Origin: an uncultured Oscillospiraceae bacterium
GTDB taxonomy: Bacteria; Bacillota; Clostridia; Oscillospirales; Acutalibacteraceae
Length of the DNA: 64,000 bases
Direction: 5' to 3'
Assembly (NCBI GenBank): GCA_900546265.1
Contig: URCA01000014.1
Location: forward strand, 9,196-73,195
The translations under genes and the position numbers were made by a program. Shown here piece after piece: positions 17,322 to 27,192 of the stretch. Positions within the stretch are counted from its first letter, which is position 1, and each line of letters starts with the position of its first letter. Below the pieces are notes generated by a model. It worked only from the letters and a program-made list of their open reading frames with translations, searched no databases and had not been told where the DNA came from.

Positions 17322-18218
17322 TTACTCTTTTTCCCTTAGGGCGTGCATGACGATGCGGCTGATGGCGAAGGTCAGTACGAACAGCACCACCGCGATGGCC
17401 GACGCGTACCCCATCTCGAAGCGGATGAACGCGAAATCGTAAAGATGGGAGACGATGGTGTCCGCCGCGTAGTTGGGACTGGGCACCCCGGCGAAGCCGG
17501 CCGAGATATCGAACACGGCAAAGCTGGCGGTGATGGCGTTGATGCAGCCGAACAGCAGCTGCGGCTTCATCTGGGGCAGGGTGATGTACACGAGCTGCTG
17601 CAGCCGGCCGGACACGCCGTCCACGGCCGCGGCCTCGTAGTATTCCGCGTTGACATTCTGCAGCCCGGCCAGGAACACGAGGAAGCCGTTGCCCATGCTC
17701 ATCCAGATTTGGATGAGGATAATGACCCCCAGCAGGTAACGGGCGTCCTGGTTCCAGAGAATGGGGGTATTGATGAACCCCAGCTGGATGAGCAAGTTAT
17801 TGACCAGGCCGTAGCGGTTGGGGGAAAAGATGTACAGCCAGACGGTGGACATGGCGATGCCGCTGGTGATGGAGGGGGCGTAAAAGGCGATGGCAAACAG
17901 GCTGCGCAGCTTCATCTGGTTGATGACCCAGGCTAGGATAAAGGAGGCCGCCAGCCCCACCGGCCCGGCGATAAAGGCGAACAGCAGGGTGTTGCGCACG
18001 CAGATCTGGAACACATCGTCATCCAAGAACAGCTGCTTATAATTGTCCAGCCCGGCGAAGGAGGGGGGCTGGATGATGTTGTAGCTGGTGAAGCTGAGCA
18101 CCACCGAGATGACGACGGGCAGCAGGACGAACACCAGGAACAGCAGCATGAAGGGCAGCACGAACAGGACGCCCTGCCGGTATTCCCGGCGCTGTCCTTT
18201 GGTCAGAGATCGTGGCAT
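17322..18218 (-). CDS. carbohydrate ABC transporter permease (MalF type), second system
   Basis: A 298-residue permease with six predicted helices and an EAA loop reading EYYEAAAVDGVSG. The ATG at 18218 has AAAGG about ten bases upstream; another in-frame ATG at 18227 abuts that site. It lies 24 bases downstream of the CBM/solute-binding fusion gene, suggesting that this fusion is its receptor. Confidence 0.92.
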   Translation of the reverse strand: MPRSLTKGQRREYRQGVLFVLPFMLLFLVFVLLPVVISVVLSFTSYNIIQPPSFAGLDNYKQLFLDDDVFQICVRNTLLFAFIAGPVGLAASFILAWVINQMKLRSLFAIAFYAPSITSGIAMSTVWLYIFSPNRYGLVNNLLIQLGFINTPILWNQDARYLLGVIILIQIWMSMGNGFLVFLAGLQNVNAEYYEAAAVDGVSGRLQQLVYITLPQMKPQLLFGCINAITASFAVFDISAGFAGVPSPNYAADTIVSHLYDFAFIRFEMGYASAIAVVLFVLTFAISRIVMHALREKE

Positions 18219-18242
18219 GGCGGTCATCCTTTCATCACGTAC

Positions 18243-21107
18243 CTAGAGCCGGGTCTGCTTGCGGGCGAGCTCTTTGTTGATCTGCTCCACCGCTTCCTCC
18301 AGCGCGGATCGCGGCGGGACGTTCTCCACCACGGCGCGGTTGATGGCGTTGACCAAGTAGCGGTTGGTGTAATAGCTGCCGCGCACCACGGGGGTTTCCC
18401 GCGCCCAGTCCCAGGCGGACCGGATGGCGGCCTTTTCATCGGTGTTCCAGGGAAGCGCCCAATAGGCCTCGGTGTTGGCGCTCATCCACCGCGCCTGGGA
18501 TCCCAGGCGGCCCTCCACCTGGGTGGTGTAGGCGCTCTGGGTATCCGTGGAGGTCCACCAATCCAGCAGGGACCAGGCGGCCTCCGGCTCCCCGCAGGAG
18601 GCGAGGATACAGGCGGCATCGACGGACAGGCCGCTGTTGGCCCGGGTGACGCTGCCGTCGGCCTGCTGGTGGCCGGGCACGGGGTAGACCTTCCAGTTGC
18701 CGGCGATTTCCGGGGCCGCGTAGCTGAACTGGAGATAGGCGTTGTGGTTCTCGATGCCGATGGGCATCTCCCCGGTGCGGAAGCGGCTGAAGAAATCGGT
18801 GGAGATGGGCAGGCCGTTATCGGTGAAGAGCTGACACAGCTCGGTGAAGGCGGAAAAGGCGGCGGGGGTGTCCAGGGCGCTGCGCAGGCCGTCGGCGGTG
18901 TAGTAGCTTCCCCCCAGCTGATAGAGGAAAATGTCCAGGATGGTGGGCACGTACATCTGCATGCTGTTCTGGCTCAGGGCGGGCAGCACCCGGTTATACA
19001 CATCGTCCCAGGTGTCGGGCACGGGGATGCCCAGGGAGGTGAAGATGTCGGTGCGGATATACATGGCGCGGAAGGACATGGTTTCGGGCAGGGCGTAGGC
19101 CCCGCCCTCGAAGGCGTAGGGCACCAGCATCTCGGGCAGGAAACGCCCCGCCGCCTCCTGATAGCCGGAGAAGGCCGACAGGTCGAGCAGCGCGCCCCGC
19201 ATGGCGTATTCCACCGGCAGGTTGTAGGTCAGGCCCATGACCACGTCGGGACCCTTGCCCGCGCCGATGGCCAGCAGCAGAGGGTTGACCGAGGTGGTCA
19301 CGCTGCCGGAGGGCAGGATGTTGACGTTGACCGGCACGCCGGTTTCCGGGGTGAAATCCGCGTCGATGCGCTCCTTGAGGATCTGGCCCCATTCCTTGCC
19401 CCGGCTGACCCAGAGCTCCAGGGGCTTGCCGGAATACGCGCCGGTTTCGCCGGCGGCCACGGCGTTATAGTCCTTTTGGAAGGCGGCCAGGAAGTTTTGC
19501 AGGGTGACGCTGATTTTCTGCCAGATGGTGGCGTGGGGGTTGGCGGCCCGCTCGCCGGGGGGCAGGATTTCGATATAGTCCAGCGCCAGCGGCATCTCCT
19601 GCAGGGAGGTGGCGTAGGTACTGAGATTGGTCAGGTTGTTGCTGACGTCCGGCAGGGACAGGGGAATTTTCGAGGGCTTGTCGATAAGCTCCTGCAGCTC
19701 CAGGGCGATGCGCTCCAGATTGTTGGTCATGGCGGAGGCCTTGCTTGAGGAAGCCAGCAGGCGCTCCCGGCAGGCTTCCACCTGCTGCCGGATGGCGGTC
19801 AGGCGGGGAATCAGATCGGGGATTTCCAGATCCAGCTGGTAGTCGTAGTTGGCGTCCGGATTCTGCCCGGTGACGCGGGTGATGTCGAACAGCACGGCGT
19901 TGAGCTGCTTGGCGGCGTCGAGCAGGCTCTCCACCGCCTGGGTTACGGTTTCGCCCAGGGTGACGGTCAGGGACAGGGTGTTGCGCCCCTTTTGCAGGGC
20001 GAAGAGATAGGGCTCCCCCTCCCCGTCGCAGAGGGTGACCGAGTTCCACCGCTTGTCGTAGGGCAGCTCGTAGGCGAGCATCTCCTCGAAGGGCACCGCG
20101 CCGTTGATTTTCACCGTGCGGTAGACGGGCAGGCCGTCGCTGTAGCTTTGCAGCGCCCGCAGGTTGATGGCGTACAGCCCCGCCTCGGGGACCTCGAACT
20201 CCCAGCAGACCTCCTGCCCGCCCTTGCGGAAGGAATAGCCGCCCAGAATGTTCAGGCGGATATTGGCGGCGGAAAAGGGGGTGAGCAGGGGATCGCCGTC
20301 GCTGCCGATGGAGACGGTGGCGTCGCTGCGGTAGGCGATATGGCGGCGATCCTCGGCCTCGAAGCGCAGGGACTGCGTCCCCGCCGGGAGGGTATAGGCG
20401 CCTCGCGCCTCGCTGTAAGAGGGGATCGCCTGGTAGGAGACAACCGCCACTTCCTCGACGATGAGGGGCTGGTTGATATATCGCAGGGTGATGGTGTTTT
20501 GGCCCTGTTCGAAGGGAAAGAGCAGGGGCTCCGCGTCCTTGCCCCACTGGTCGGTCAGGCGCTTGACGCTGCGAATGTTCAGCTCCTTCTGATCGGGGCG
20601 CACGTCGTCCCCCAGGCGGTTGCGCACGGGGTCGGCGGCGTCCTGCCATTTCCGCTCGAAGGCGAGGACGCTCTCCTCGGTATAGGTCTGCTTGCCGTTG
20701 ATGAGAATCTCCCGCTGGGGGGATACGGCGGTGCCCGGCTCGGTGCGGTAGGCCACTTCGATGTGATAGGCCCCGGCCGCGGGCACCTCCACCGTCCAGG
20801 TCAGGGAGGCCGTGCTTTCATCGGTATAGACACCGCCCGTTTCGCTTATGGCGGGCTTCTCCCCTTCCCAGGCGGTATAGCCCTCCCCCGCGGCGGCGGC
20901 GCGCACGCCGGCGGGGCGGACGGTATAGCCGCCCTTGACCTGGGAGTAATAGGGCAGCGTATCCTCCGTGACGCCGCCGGCGCTGTCCGTCCCCACCCGG
21001 TCGGCCAGGGTCTGGCCCTCCGCCGCGGCCGACAGGGCGAAGCCCCGGCCCAGCAGGCAGGCCGCCAGCAGCAGGGCGGCGGCTTTTCGATATGCAGTAA
21101 AGCCCAT
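18243..21107 (-). CDS. extracellular solute-binding protein fused to N-terminal carbohydrate-binding-like modules
   Basis: A 954-residue secreted protein. It starts with a signal peptide (residues 1-30, cleavage near ALSAAA). Two beta-sandwich modules of CBM6/CBM35 character follow, at about 85-215 (ASLTWTVEVPAAGAYHIEVAY) and 230-390 (EVCWEFEVPEAGLYAINLRAL). About 390-540 is mostly helical and coiled. From about 560 to the end is a type 1 solute-binding protein (LELWVSRGKEWGQIL, GKGPDVVMGL, LLDWWTS). No lipobox cysteine is seen, so membrane attachment is unclear. The start ATG at 21107 follows AGGAGG by ten bases. It precedes the permease pair at 16423-18218 and probably serves it. Typical solute-binding proteins are about 430-550 residues, so the N-terminal extension is unusual. 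Confidence 0.85.
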   Translation of the reverse strand: MGFTAYRKAAALLLAACLLGRGFALSAAAEGQTLADRVGTDSAGGVTEDTLPYYSQVKGGYTVRPAGVRAAAAGEGYTAWEGEKPAISETGGVYTDESTASLTWTVEVPAAGAYHIEVAYRTEPGTAVSPQREILINGKQTYTEESVLAFERKWQDAADPVRNRLGDDVRPDQKELNIRSVKRLTDQWGKDAEPLLFPFEQGQNTITLRYINQPLIVEEVAVVSYQAIPSYSEARGAYTLPAGTQSLRFEAEDRRHIAYRSDATVSIGSDGDPLLTPFSAANIRLNILGGYSFRKGGQEVCWEFEVPEAGLYAINLRALQSYSDGLPVYRTVKINGAVPFEEMLAYELPYDKRWNSVTLCDGEGEPYLFALQKGRNTLSLTVTLGETVTQAVESLLDAAKQLNAVLFDITRVTGQNPDANYDYQLDLEIPDLIPRLTAIRQQVEACRERLLASSSKASAMTNNLERIALELQELIDKPSKIPLSLPDVSNNLTNLSTYATSLQEMPLALDYIEILPPGERAANPHATIWQKISVTLQNFLAAFQKDYNAVAAGETGAYSGKPLELWVSRGKEWGQILKERIDADFTPETGVPVNVNILPSGSVTTSVNPLLLAIGAGKGPDVVMGLTYNLPVEYAMRGALLDLSAFSGYQEAAGRFLPEMLVPYAFEGGAYALPETMSFRAMYIRTDIFTSLGIPVPDTWDDVYNRVLPALSQNSMQMYVPTILDIFLYQLGGSYYTADGLRSALDTPAAFSAFTELCQLFTDNGLPISTDFFSRFRTGEMPIGIENHNAYLQFSYAAPEIAGNWKVYPVPGHQQADGSVTRANSGLSVDAACILASCGEPEAAWSLLDWWTSTDTQSAYTTQVEGRLGSQARWMSANTEAYWALPWNTDEKAAIRSAWDWARETPVVRGSYYTNRYLVNAINRAVVENVPPRSALEEAVEQINKELARKQTRL

Positions 21108-21219
21108 AGAGCTGTCCCTCCTATGCGATGGTGTTCCCGGCTTGACCAAGCGGCCGGATACAGGCCCCCGGCCGCTTGGTCAAGCCGGGAGAGGCGCGTG
21201 TCCTCTCCCGGCGCGGCAC

Positions 21220-24200
21220 CTATTTGTCCGCTTGCGTTTGTTTCCGTTTTCTCACCAGCACCACGGCCAGGACGGCCGCGGCGATCACCAGGACAGCGCC
21301 CGCCGCCACGAGGATCCACACCCACACGGGGGTGGAGGCCTCCGGCGACTGGCCGGCCTGGCTGCTGGCCGGCGGGGTCGGATTATCAGCCGGCTGGCTG
21401 AGCTCGTTGCGCACGGTGTAGCGCACCTCTTCGCCGTCCGCCTTGGTGGCGATCAGGGTGAAGCCGTCGGCCACCACCGCGCCGCCGGCGCAGGGGGCGC
21501 CGGACGTATCGGCCAGGCTGAGGGTGACGCCGTCCGGGACGTTGAAGGCGCTGAAGAACCGGGTGGCGGCCATGTTCTGCCGCACGGTGACGCTGCCCTC
21601 CCCCAGCTCCACGAGAGCCTGCGCGCTGCGCTTGACCGTCAGCAGGGCGTCCTCCCCTTCCCCACCGCCGGCGTCAGGCTCGCTCTCCTCCCCGGCGGGA
21701 TCGTCCTCAAAGAGGACGTCAACCACCACGCGGTCGACGGTGACTGTCTTGTCCGGGACGGCGGGCTTGCCCGGCTGCACCAGGGTTTTCTGGTCATCCG
21801 GCACATCCTTGGTTACTACCGCGCCGGGAATCCGGGCGACAATGGTCTCCCCGCGCAGCACGGCCAGCAGGAAGGTGGGCGCCAGCGTATTCCCGGGCTT
21901 CACCGGCTGTTCGCCGGCATCCAGCAGACGAAGGGAGACATCCCCCGAAACCGTCAGCAGGGCCTGGAGCTTCTCATAGGTCATGGCGGGATCGTACACC
22001 CGCAGGGCGTCGCCGGTCAGGGTCACGAACTCGCTGCCCGCGCCGGTGGCCGACACCTGGAAATCCCTCGGGTCGCAGGGCGCGCCCACCATGGTTTCCA
22101 GCTGATCCTGGCTGGCGTAAAAGCTTAGGTTGTCAAGTGTGAAAACGACATCGCCCTGCTCGGCATTATTCGGCTCCGCCGCGATGGTGACGCGGGTGAC
22201 ACCGTCGGGATCCACCTTCAGGTTATCCGGCACGCTGCCAGTGGCGGGCAGGAAGGTCTCGAAGGGGAAATAGACGACCCCTTCGAACCCGGCGGGCAGG
22301 CGGATGGCGTCCCGGGAGACCTTATACAGCCGGCCGCCCGTTGGGGCGTAGTAGTAATCCCCCTCGTAGCTGTCGAACTCGTAGAGCTCCACCGCGTCGG
22401 GGTTGGTCTCGTCGACGAGGCCAATGGTGAAATCGAGACCCGCCACGGCCTCATCCGCCCGGATGTAGAACAGCAGGCCGGCGGTTCCCTTCAGCCGGGA
22501 GTCCCCGGCGCGGAAGTTCTTCAGCGCCACCCGGAACGCCTTCTGACCCGCCACGAGCAGGCCGGCGCCGTCCGGGGTATCGGCGGTGGGCGACACCGCC
22601 GCGCCGAAGCCGCCGAAGGTGGTGGCGCCCGCATCCAGCATGTTGTTGACCAGGTACCAGCCGAGATCGTCGGTGCCGAAGTTGAAATACACGTCGTCGC
22701 TGGGCTTATCCTGCGCGACGAAGCCGCACAGGGCCGCGTATTCCTCCGGGTCGGAATAGAAGCCGAAATTGTCGTAGAGGTAATCCACGTTGGCATCGGC
22801 CTCGTTGGGCTTGTAATACCCGATTTCGATGGACCAATCCTCCCAGGAGTTGAGCAGGTCAAAATCCACCTGGCCCGGGCTGCCGGCGTACAGGGCCTCG
22901 TAGGGGATGAACACAAAGCCCTCGAAGCCCTGCATATCCTCGAAGGGCAGGAACTGGCTGACCGACTTCTTCTCCCCCATCACCGACAGGGTGGTCAGGG
23001 TCACGCTGGTGCCGATCTCAAACCACTGGGACCAGTCGTCCTTGATCAGGCGGATGCTCAGGTTGGTGGCCATGGCCGTGGTGGGAAATTTGATGTACAC
23101 GGCCAGGCCCTTGGTCTTGCTGAAATCAAAGCCCTCCGGCTTATGGACGGGGATGGCCGCGAGGTTGCCGCTGTAGGTTTTCTTGGGATAGATGGACAGC
23201 GCGTCGCCGAACTGGGTGGCGTCCTCCCGCACCTCCACGGCGATATCCTTGTCGGGCTCGGTGGTGGAGCCGCCGGTGATGCGCACGCCGTCCATGGTGC
23301 CGGTATTGGCCACAAAGTTGGGGTGACGGGCGTCCATGGCCGCGACGTAGGCGTCCACATCGGTGTAGAAGCCGAAGCTGTAGAAGATATAGTCGGGGCC
23401 GATCTCGTCGGCGTTGCGCTTGTAATACCCGATCTCGATGGACCAGTCGGTCCAGTCGTTGAGGGCGGCGGTGTCTACCGTGGGGCTGCTGCCGGCATAC
23501 AGCGCCTCATAGGGGATGAACACATAGCCCTCGTAGCCCTGGAGGTTCTCGAAGGGCAGGGTCTGCCCCTTCTCGGTTTTGACCCCGTTTTTGTCCACGA
23601 GGGTCACCGTGATGCCGGTGCCCACCTCATACCAGGCGCTCCAGTCGTTCTTGATCAGGCGGATGGTCAGGTTGGTGGCGGTCACGCCTTCGGGGAAGCG
23701 GACATAGGTCACGACCCCTTTGGTGCCCCGGAAGTCGAAGCCCTCCGGCTTGTTGACCGCCACGGCGGCCCAGCCGCCCCCCTCCACCTTGGTGGGGTTG
23801 ATGGCCACGCCCTTGCCGTACTTGGAGACGGCCGCGGCCTGTTTGACGGCGATATCCTCCCCGTGGCCGACGGTGATGCCGGCGGGATCGCCGGCGTTGG
23901 CGACCCATTCGCCGCCCTCGAAGCCCGGATCGTCCGGCTCCTCGTCCGGATGCTCCACCACCCGGCCCGCCGCGGCGATATAGCCCTCGATATCGGTATA
24001 AAGGCCGATGTTGTCATACAGGTAGTTGGGGCCGATTTCGTCCTCGTTGCGTTTGTAGTAGCCGATTTCGATGTTCCAGCCCGCGGCCTGCATATGCTCG
24101 GTGATGGCGCGGCCGGGGGTGCTGCCGGCGGTCAGGGATTCATAGGGGATGAACACGAAGCCCTCGAAGCCCTGCATATCGGCAAAGGGCGGGGCCTGCG

Positions 24201-25260
24201 TTTTCGTTTCCACCGTCCCATCCAGGGAGACGTAGGTCAGCTCCGCGCTGTCCCCCACCTCTGCCCAGGTGGTCCAGCCGTCGTCAATGAGGCGGATCAT
24301 GAAATTGGTCTGGGTGACGTCCGGAATTTTCACATACATGGCGATACCGGACAGGGCGGAGAAATCCACGCCCGCGGCACCGGCCAGGGACAGGGCGGCC
24401 CAGCCGCTGCCCATCGTTTTGGTGGGGTTGATGGCCAGGGCGCTGCCGTGGGAGGACGCGTCCTTCACCACCGACCAGGACACGTCGGCGCCGCCCTTAT
24501 GGGCGATGCCCTTGACGCTCGCGCCGTCGTACAGAACGGGGTTGGTGCGGTCGTTGGCCGCGTCGGCGGCGGCGATATAGGCGTCGATGTCGGAATAGAA
24601 GCCGATGCAGTCGTACAGGTAATCGGGGCCGATTTCATCGGCGTTGCGCTTATAATACCCGAACTCGATGTTCCAGCCATCGGCCTGCATGTGCTCGGTG
24701 ATGGCGCGGCCGGGGGTGCTGCCGGCGGAGAGCGCCTCATAGGGGATGAACACGAAGCCCTCGAAGCCCTGCATATCGGCAAAGGGCGGTTCCTGCGTCT
24801 TGGTCTGCACCGTCCCGTCCAGGGAGACGTAGGTCAGCTCTGCGCTGTTCCCGATTTCGGCCCAGGTGCTCCAGCCCTCGTCGATTAACCGGATGGAGAA
24901 ATTGGTCTGGGTGACTTGAGGGATCTTCACATACATGGCGATGCCCTTGGCGGCGGCGAAATCCAGCTCTCCCGCCCCGGACAAGGGCAGGGCGGCCCAG
25001 CCGCTGCCCAGCATTTTGGTGGGGTTGATGGCCAGGGCGTCGCCGTAATACCCGGCGCCCTCGCGCACGGCATACTCGACGTCCATACCGCCCATGCGGT
25101 GGATCCCCTCGACGGTGGAGCCGTCGTACAGAATCCGGTTGGGGCCGGTCTCCCCGGCCAGCGCCCCCAGGGCGCCGGGAACCGCCAGGGAGACGGTCAC
25201 CGCGGCCGCCAGCAGCAGCGCCAGCAGCCGGCCTCCTGTCCTTCCAAACCTCTCTTTCAT
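21220..25260 (-). CDS. large surface protein with about five repeated beta-sandwich modules and C-terminal membrane anchor
   Basis: A 1,346-residue protein. A signal peptide (LLALLLAAAVTVSLAVPGAL) is followed by modules at about 40-235, 240-435, 455-645, 655-850 and a more divergent one at 865-1045. Each module carries GWAAL or LAAIPV, a YVKIP/FP strand, IRLI-x-x-x-W, the motif MQGFEGFVFIPYEAL and usually IEIGYYKRNADEIGP. Modules 1 and 2 are nearly identical over long stretches. About 1050-1270 is an Ig-like/cell-wall-type stretch, and the end is a helix (VWVWILVAAGAVLVIAAAV) plus a basic tail. The modules look like carbohydrate-binding beta-sandwiches, but no CBM family is assigned. The ATG at 25260 is chosen for ribosome-site spacing; 25272 is an alternative. 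Confidence 0.8.
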   Translation of the reverse strand: MKERFGRTGGRLLALLLAAAVTVSLAVPGALGALAGETGPNRILYDGSTVEGIHRMGGMDVEYAVREGAGYYGDALAINPTKMLGSGWAALPLSGAGELDFAAAKGIAMYVKIPQVTQTNFSIRLIDEGWSTWAEIGNSAELTYVSLDGTVQTKTQEPPFADMQGFEGFVFIPYEALSAGSTPGRAITEHMQADGWNIEFGYYKRNADEIGPDYLYDCIGFYSDIDAYIAAADAANDRTNPVLYDGASVKGIAHKGGADVSWSVVKDASSHGSALAINPTKTMGSGWAALSLAGAAGVDFSALSGIAMYVKIPDVTQTNFMIRLIDDGWTTWAEVGDSAELTYVSLDGTVETKTQAPPFADMQGFEGFVFIPYESLTAGSTPGRAITEHMQAAGWNIEIGYYKRNEDEIGPNYLYDNIGLYTDIEGYIAAAGRVVEHPDEEPDDPGFEGGEWVANAGDPAGITVGHGEDIAVKQAAAVSKYGKGVAINPTKVEGGGWAAVAVNKPEGFDFRGTKGVVTYVRFPEGVTATNLTIRLIKNDWSAWYEVGTGITVTLVDKNGVKTEKGQTLPFENLQGYEGYVFIPYEALYAGSSPTVDTAALNDWTDWSIEIGYYKRNADEIGPDYIFYSFGFYTDVDAYVAAMDARHPNFVANTGTMDGVRITGGSTTEPDKDIAVEVREDATQFGDALSIYPKKTYSGNLAAIPVHKPEGFDFSKTKGLAVYIKFPTTAMATNLSIRLIKDDWSQWFEIGTSVTLTTLSVMGEKKSVSQFLPFEDMQGFEGFVFIPYEALYAGSPGQVDFDLLNSWEDWSIEIGYYKPNEADANVDYLYDNFGFYSDPEEYAALCGFVAQDKPSDDVYFNFGTDDLGWYLVNNMLDAGATTFGGFGAAVSPTADTPDGAGLLVAGQKAFRVALKNFRAGDSRLKGTAGLLFYIRADEAVAGLDFTIGLVDETNPDAVELYEFDSYEGDYYYAPTGGRLYKVSRDAIRLPAGFEGVVYFPFETFLPATGSVPDNLKVDPDGVTRVTIAAEPNNAEQGDVVFTLDNLSFYASQDQLETMVGAPCDPRDFQVSATGAGSEFVTLTGDALRVYDPAMTYEKLQALLTVSGDVSLRLLDAGEQPVKPGNTLAPTFLLAVLRGETIVARIPGAVVTKDVPDDQKTLVQPGKPAVPDKTVTVDRVVVDVLFEDDPAGEESEPDAGGGEGEDALLTVKRSAQALVELGEGSVTVRQNMAATRFFSAFNVPDGVTLSLADTSGAPCAGGAVVADGFTLIATKADGEEVRYTVRNELSQPADNPTPPASSQAGQSPEASTPVWVWILVAAGAVLVIAAAVLAVVLVRKRKQTQADK

Positions 25261-25300
25261 GCGTTTGCCCATTCCTTTCTTCGGAAATGTCGGCTGCAGG

Positions 25301-27163
25301 CTATTTGGACGCGCGGTCGTAGGCCTTCTGGTGAACCGCCAGATATTCGTCCAGGCCTGCCTTGGTTTTGCTGGACACCCAGGTGTTCCAGCCGGTGGAG
25401 GGATCCACCACGTCGGATCCGCTTTCGATCATCCGCCGCACCGTGTACCAGCAGGTATCAAAATTGAGGTACTGCTCGTATCTCTTAATGGTTTTGATTT
25501 CGGAGGCGGTGAAGGTAATGTCCGGCCAGATGTACTTAGGCACCTGCTTTTTGTAGGTGCTCACCACCGTCTGCGACCAGGAGGAGGCCAGCTTGGATTT
25601 CTCCGTCTGGTTGGGGTTGGGGGCGAAATAGCTGGTGGAGAAATACGCGTCGTAGATGCCGGGCAGCACGGATCCGGGGGTGTCATTGAGGGTGTTGCCC
25701 CCTTCGGGCACATCCACGTACACCTTGCCGCCGCTGGTCTTTTTCAGATATTTATAGTCCACGTCCAAATAGGTCTTGAAGGCGTTGCCCTCGTAGGAAT
25801 AGAAATAGTCCATCCAGCGCAGGGCCGCTTCCTTGTTCTTGCAGGTGTTGAAGATGAAGGTGCTGTTGCCCTGGACGTTGGCATTGTGCCGCATGACGCC
25901 GGGGGTGTAGTTGGCGCCCACCCCAGAGGAGGCTTTCGGCACGTCGATGACCACGTAGTTTTTCAGCACGTCGGGATTCACACTGGTGTACGGGTCGCCC
26001 CAGAGGAACATCCCCACCTTGCCGCCGTTGATAATCTGAGCCATTTCGGTGCTGGAGCGCTCCGTCCAGGGGATGTCCAGCAGGTTCTGCTTCTTGAGGT
26101 TTTTCCAGTAAAGCACAGCCTCCCGCATCTCGTTCTGGGTGAAGACGAACTGCGCCTTGCCGTTGTTGTCCATGGTGACGTTGTTGGCCCAGTCGAAATA
26201 CAGGCCCCAGGGGCCGAACATTTCCGGCAGATGGCAGAAGGTCATGAAGGGAACCTGGTTCTGGATGCCATCGCCGTCGGGATCGTTGTTCTTAAAGGCC
26301 AGCAGCACCCGCTCGAGCTCCTCGGTGGTTTTGGGGATGGACAGCCCCAGCTTATCCAGCCATTTTTTGTTGATGGTCCAGGCGTGGCCGGGCGCGCCGG
26401 GATAGTCGTAGTTGATGTAGGGCAGGGAGTAGATCGAACCGTTCTGCTGCTGCACGGACATCCGGATGGTTTTGTCGTTTTTCATCAGATCATATAGATT
26501 GGGGGCGTAGGTTTTCAAGGACTGGCTGCTGTCCCACAGGACGTTCTGGGTGCCGTAGGTGTACACGTCGGAATCGTAGAGCACGCCGGCCGGGACAATG
26601 AGGATGTCCGGATAGCTCTGGGTTTGCAGCATGATCTTGGTCTGCTCGAGAATCGAGCTTTGGGGCACGACGCTCCAGTCGATATGGATGTTGGTTTTCT
26701 CCTCGTACTTCTTGGAGAAATACATGCTGTCCCAGTCCTTGGCGTGGGCCGGACGGCTGTAGGTCAGGATTTTCAGGGTCACCTTGTCCTTGACGATGGG
26801 GAAGCCGCTGGTGTAGGTGTTGCCCACCAGGTTCTGGGTGCCGGAGTTGGTGGGGCGGCTGGAGGTGTCGCCGGCCTGCGGCTTGCTGCTGGTCTGGCTG
26901 CCGCTGCTGGCGGTATGGGTCTGCCCGCCGCCGGAGGGAGTGTCGGCCTGGCCGCCGCTTGCCTGCGGGCCGCTGGCCGTCGCCTCGTCGTCCCCGAACA
27001 GGCCGTCCTCGAAAATATCGGGCACCCGGCTGGCCTCGGCGACGGAAGGATCGCTGGCAGGGCCGCCGCCTTCCTTGCAGGAGCCGAGCAGGCAGACGCA
27101 CAGCAGGGCCGTGAGCCCCGCCGCAATTGCTCGCTGTATCTTCATGGCTTTCAAACGACTCAT
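25301..27163 (-). CDS. extracellular solute-binding lipoprotein of a sugar ABC transporter
   Basis: A 620-residue lipoprotein. The lipobox LLGSC ends the signal sequence at about residue 29 and is followed by a long Ser/Gly/Thr linker (to about 115). The type 1 solute-binding fold follows (VTLKILTYSRPAH, SYPDILIVPAG, FKNNDPDGDGIQNQVP). The calcium-like DPDGDGIQ loop is typical of LplA/AlgQ-like receptors for larger glycans. The ATG at 27163 abuts AAAGGA; a TTG at 27154 has better spacing and could be the true start. It lies between the surface repeat protein and DUF4838 genes and is probably the receptor of one of the two permease pairs. Confidence 0.92.
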   Translation of the reverse strand: MSRLKAMKIQRAIAAGLTALLCVCLLGSCKEGGGPASDPSVAEASRVPDIFEDGLFGDDEATASGPQASGGQADTPSGGGQTHTASSGSQTSSKPQAGDTSSRPTNSGTQNLVGNTYTSGFPIVKDKVTLKILTYSRPAHAKDWDSMYFSKKYEEKTNIHIDWSVVPQSSILEQTKIMLQTQSYPDILIVPAGVLYDSDVYTYGTQNVLWDSSQSLKTYAPNLYDLMKNDKTIRMSVQQQNGSIYSLPYINYDYPGAPGHAWTINKKWLDKLGLSIPKTTEELERVLLAFKNNDPDGDGIQNQVPFMTFCHLPEMFGPWGLYFDWANNVTMDNNGKAQFVFTQNEMREAVLYWKNLKKQNLLDIPWTERSSTEMAQIINGGKVGMFLWGDPYTSVNPDVLKNYVVIDVPKASSGVGANYTPGVMRHNANVQGNSTFIFNTCKNKEAALRWMDYFYSYEGNAFKTYLDVDYKYLKKTSGGKVYVDVPEGGNTLNDTPGSVLPGIYDAYFSTSYFAPNPNQTEKSKLASSWSQTVVSTYKKQVPKYIWPDITFTASEIKTIKRYEQYLNFDTCWYTVRRMIESGSDVVDPSTGWNTWVSSKTKAGLDEYLAVHQKAYDRASK

Positions 27164-27192
27164 TCCTTTCGTTCAAGCGGATTGGCAGCGTG

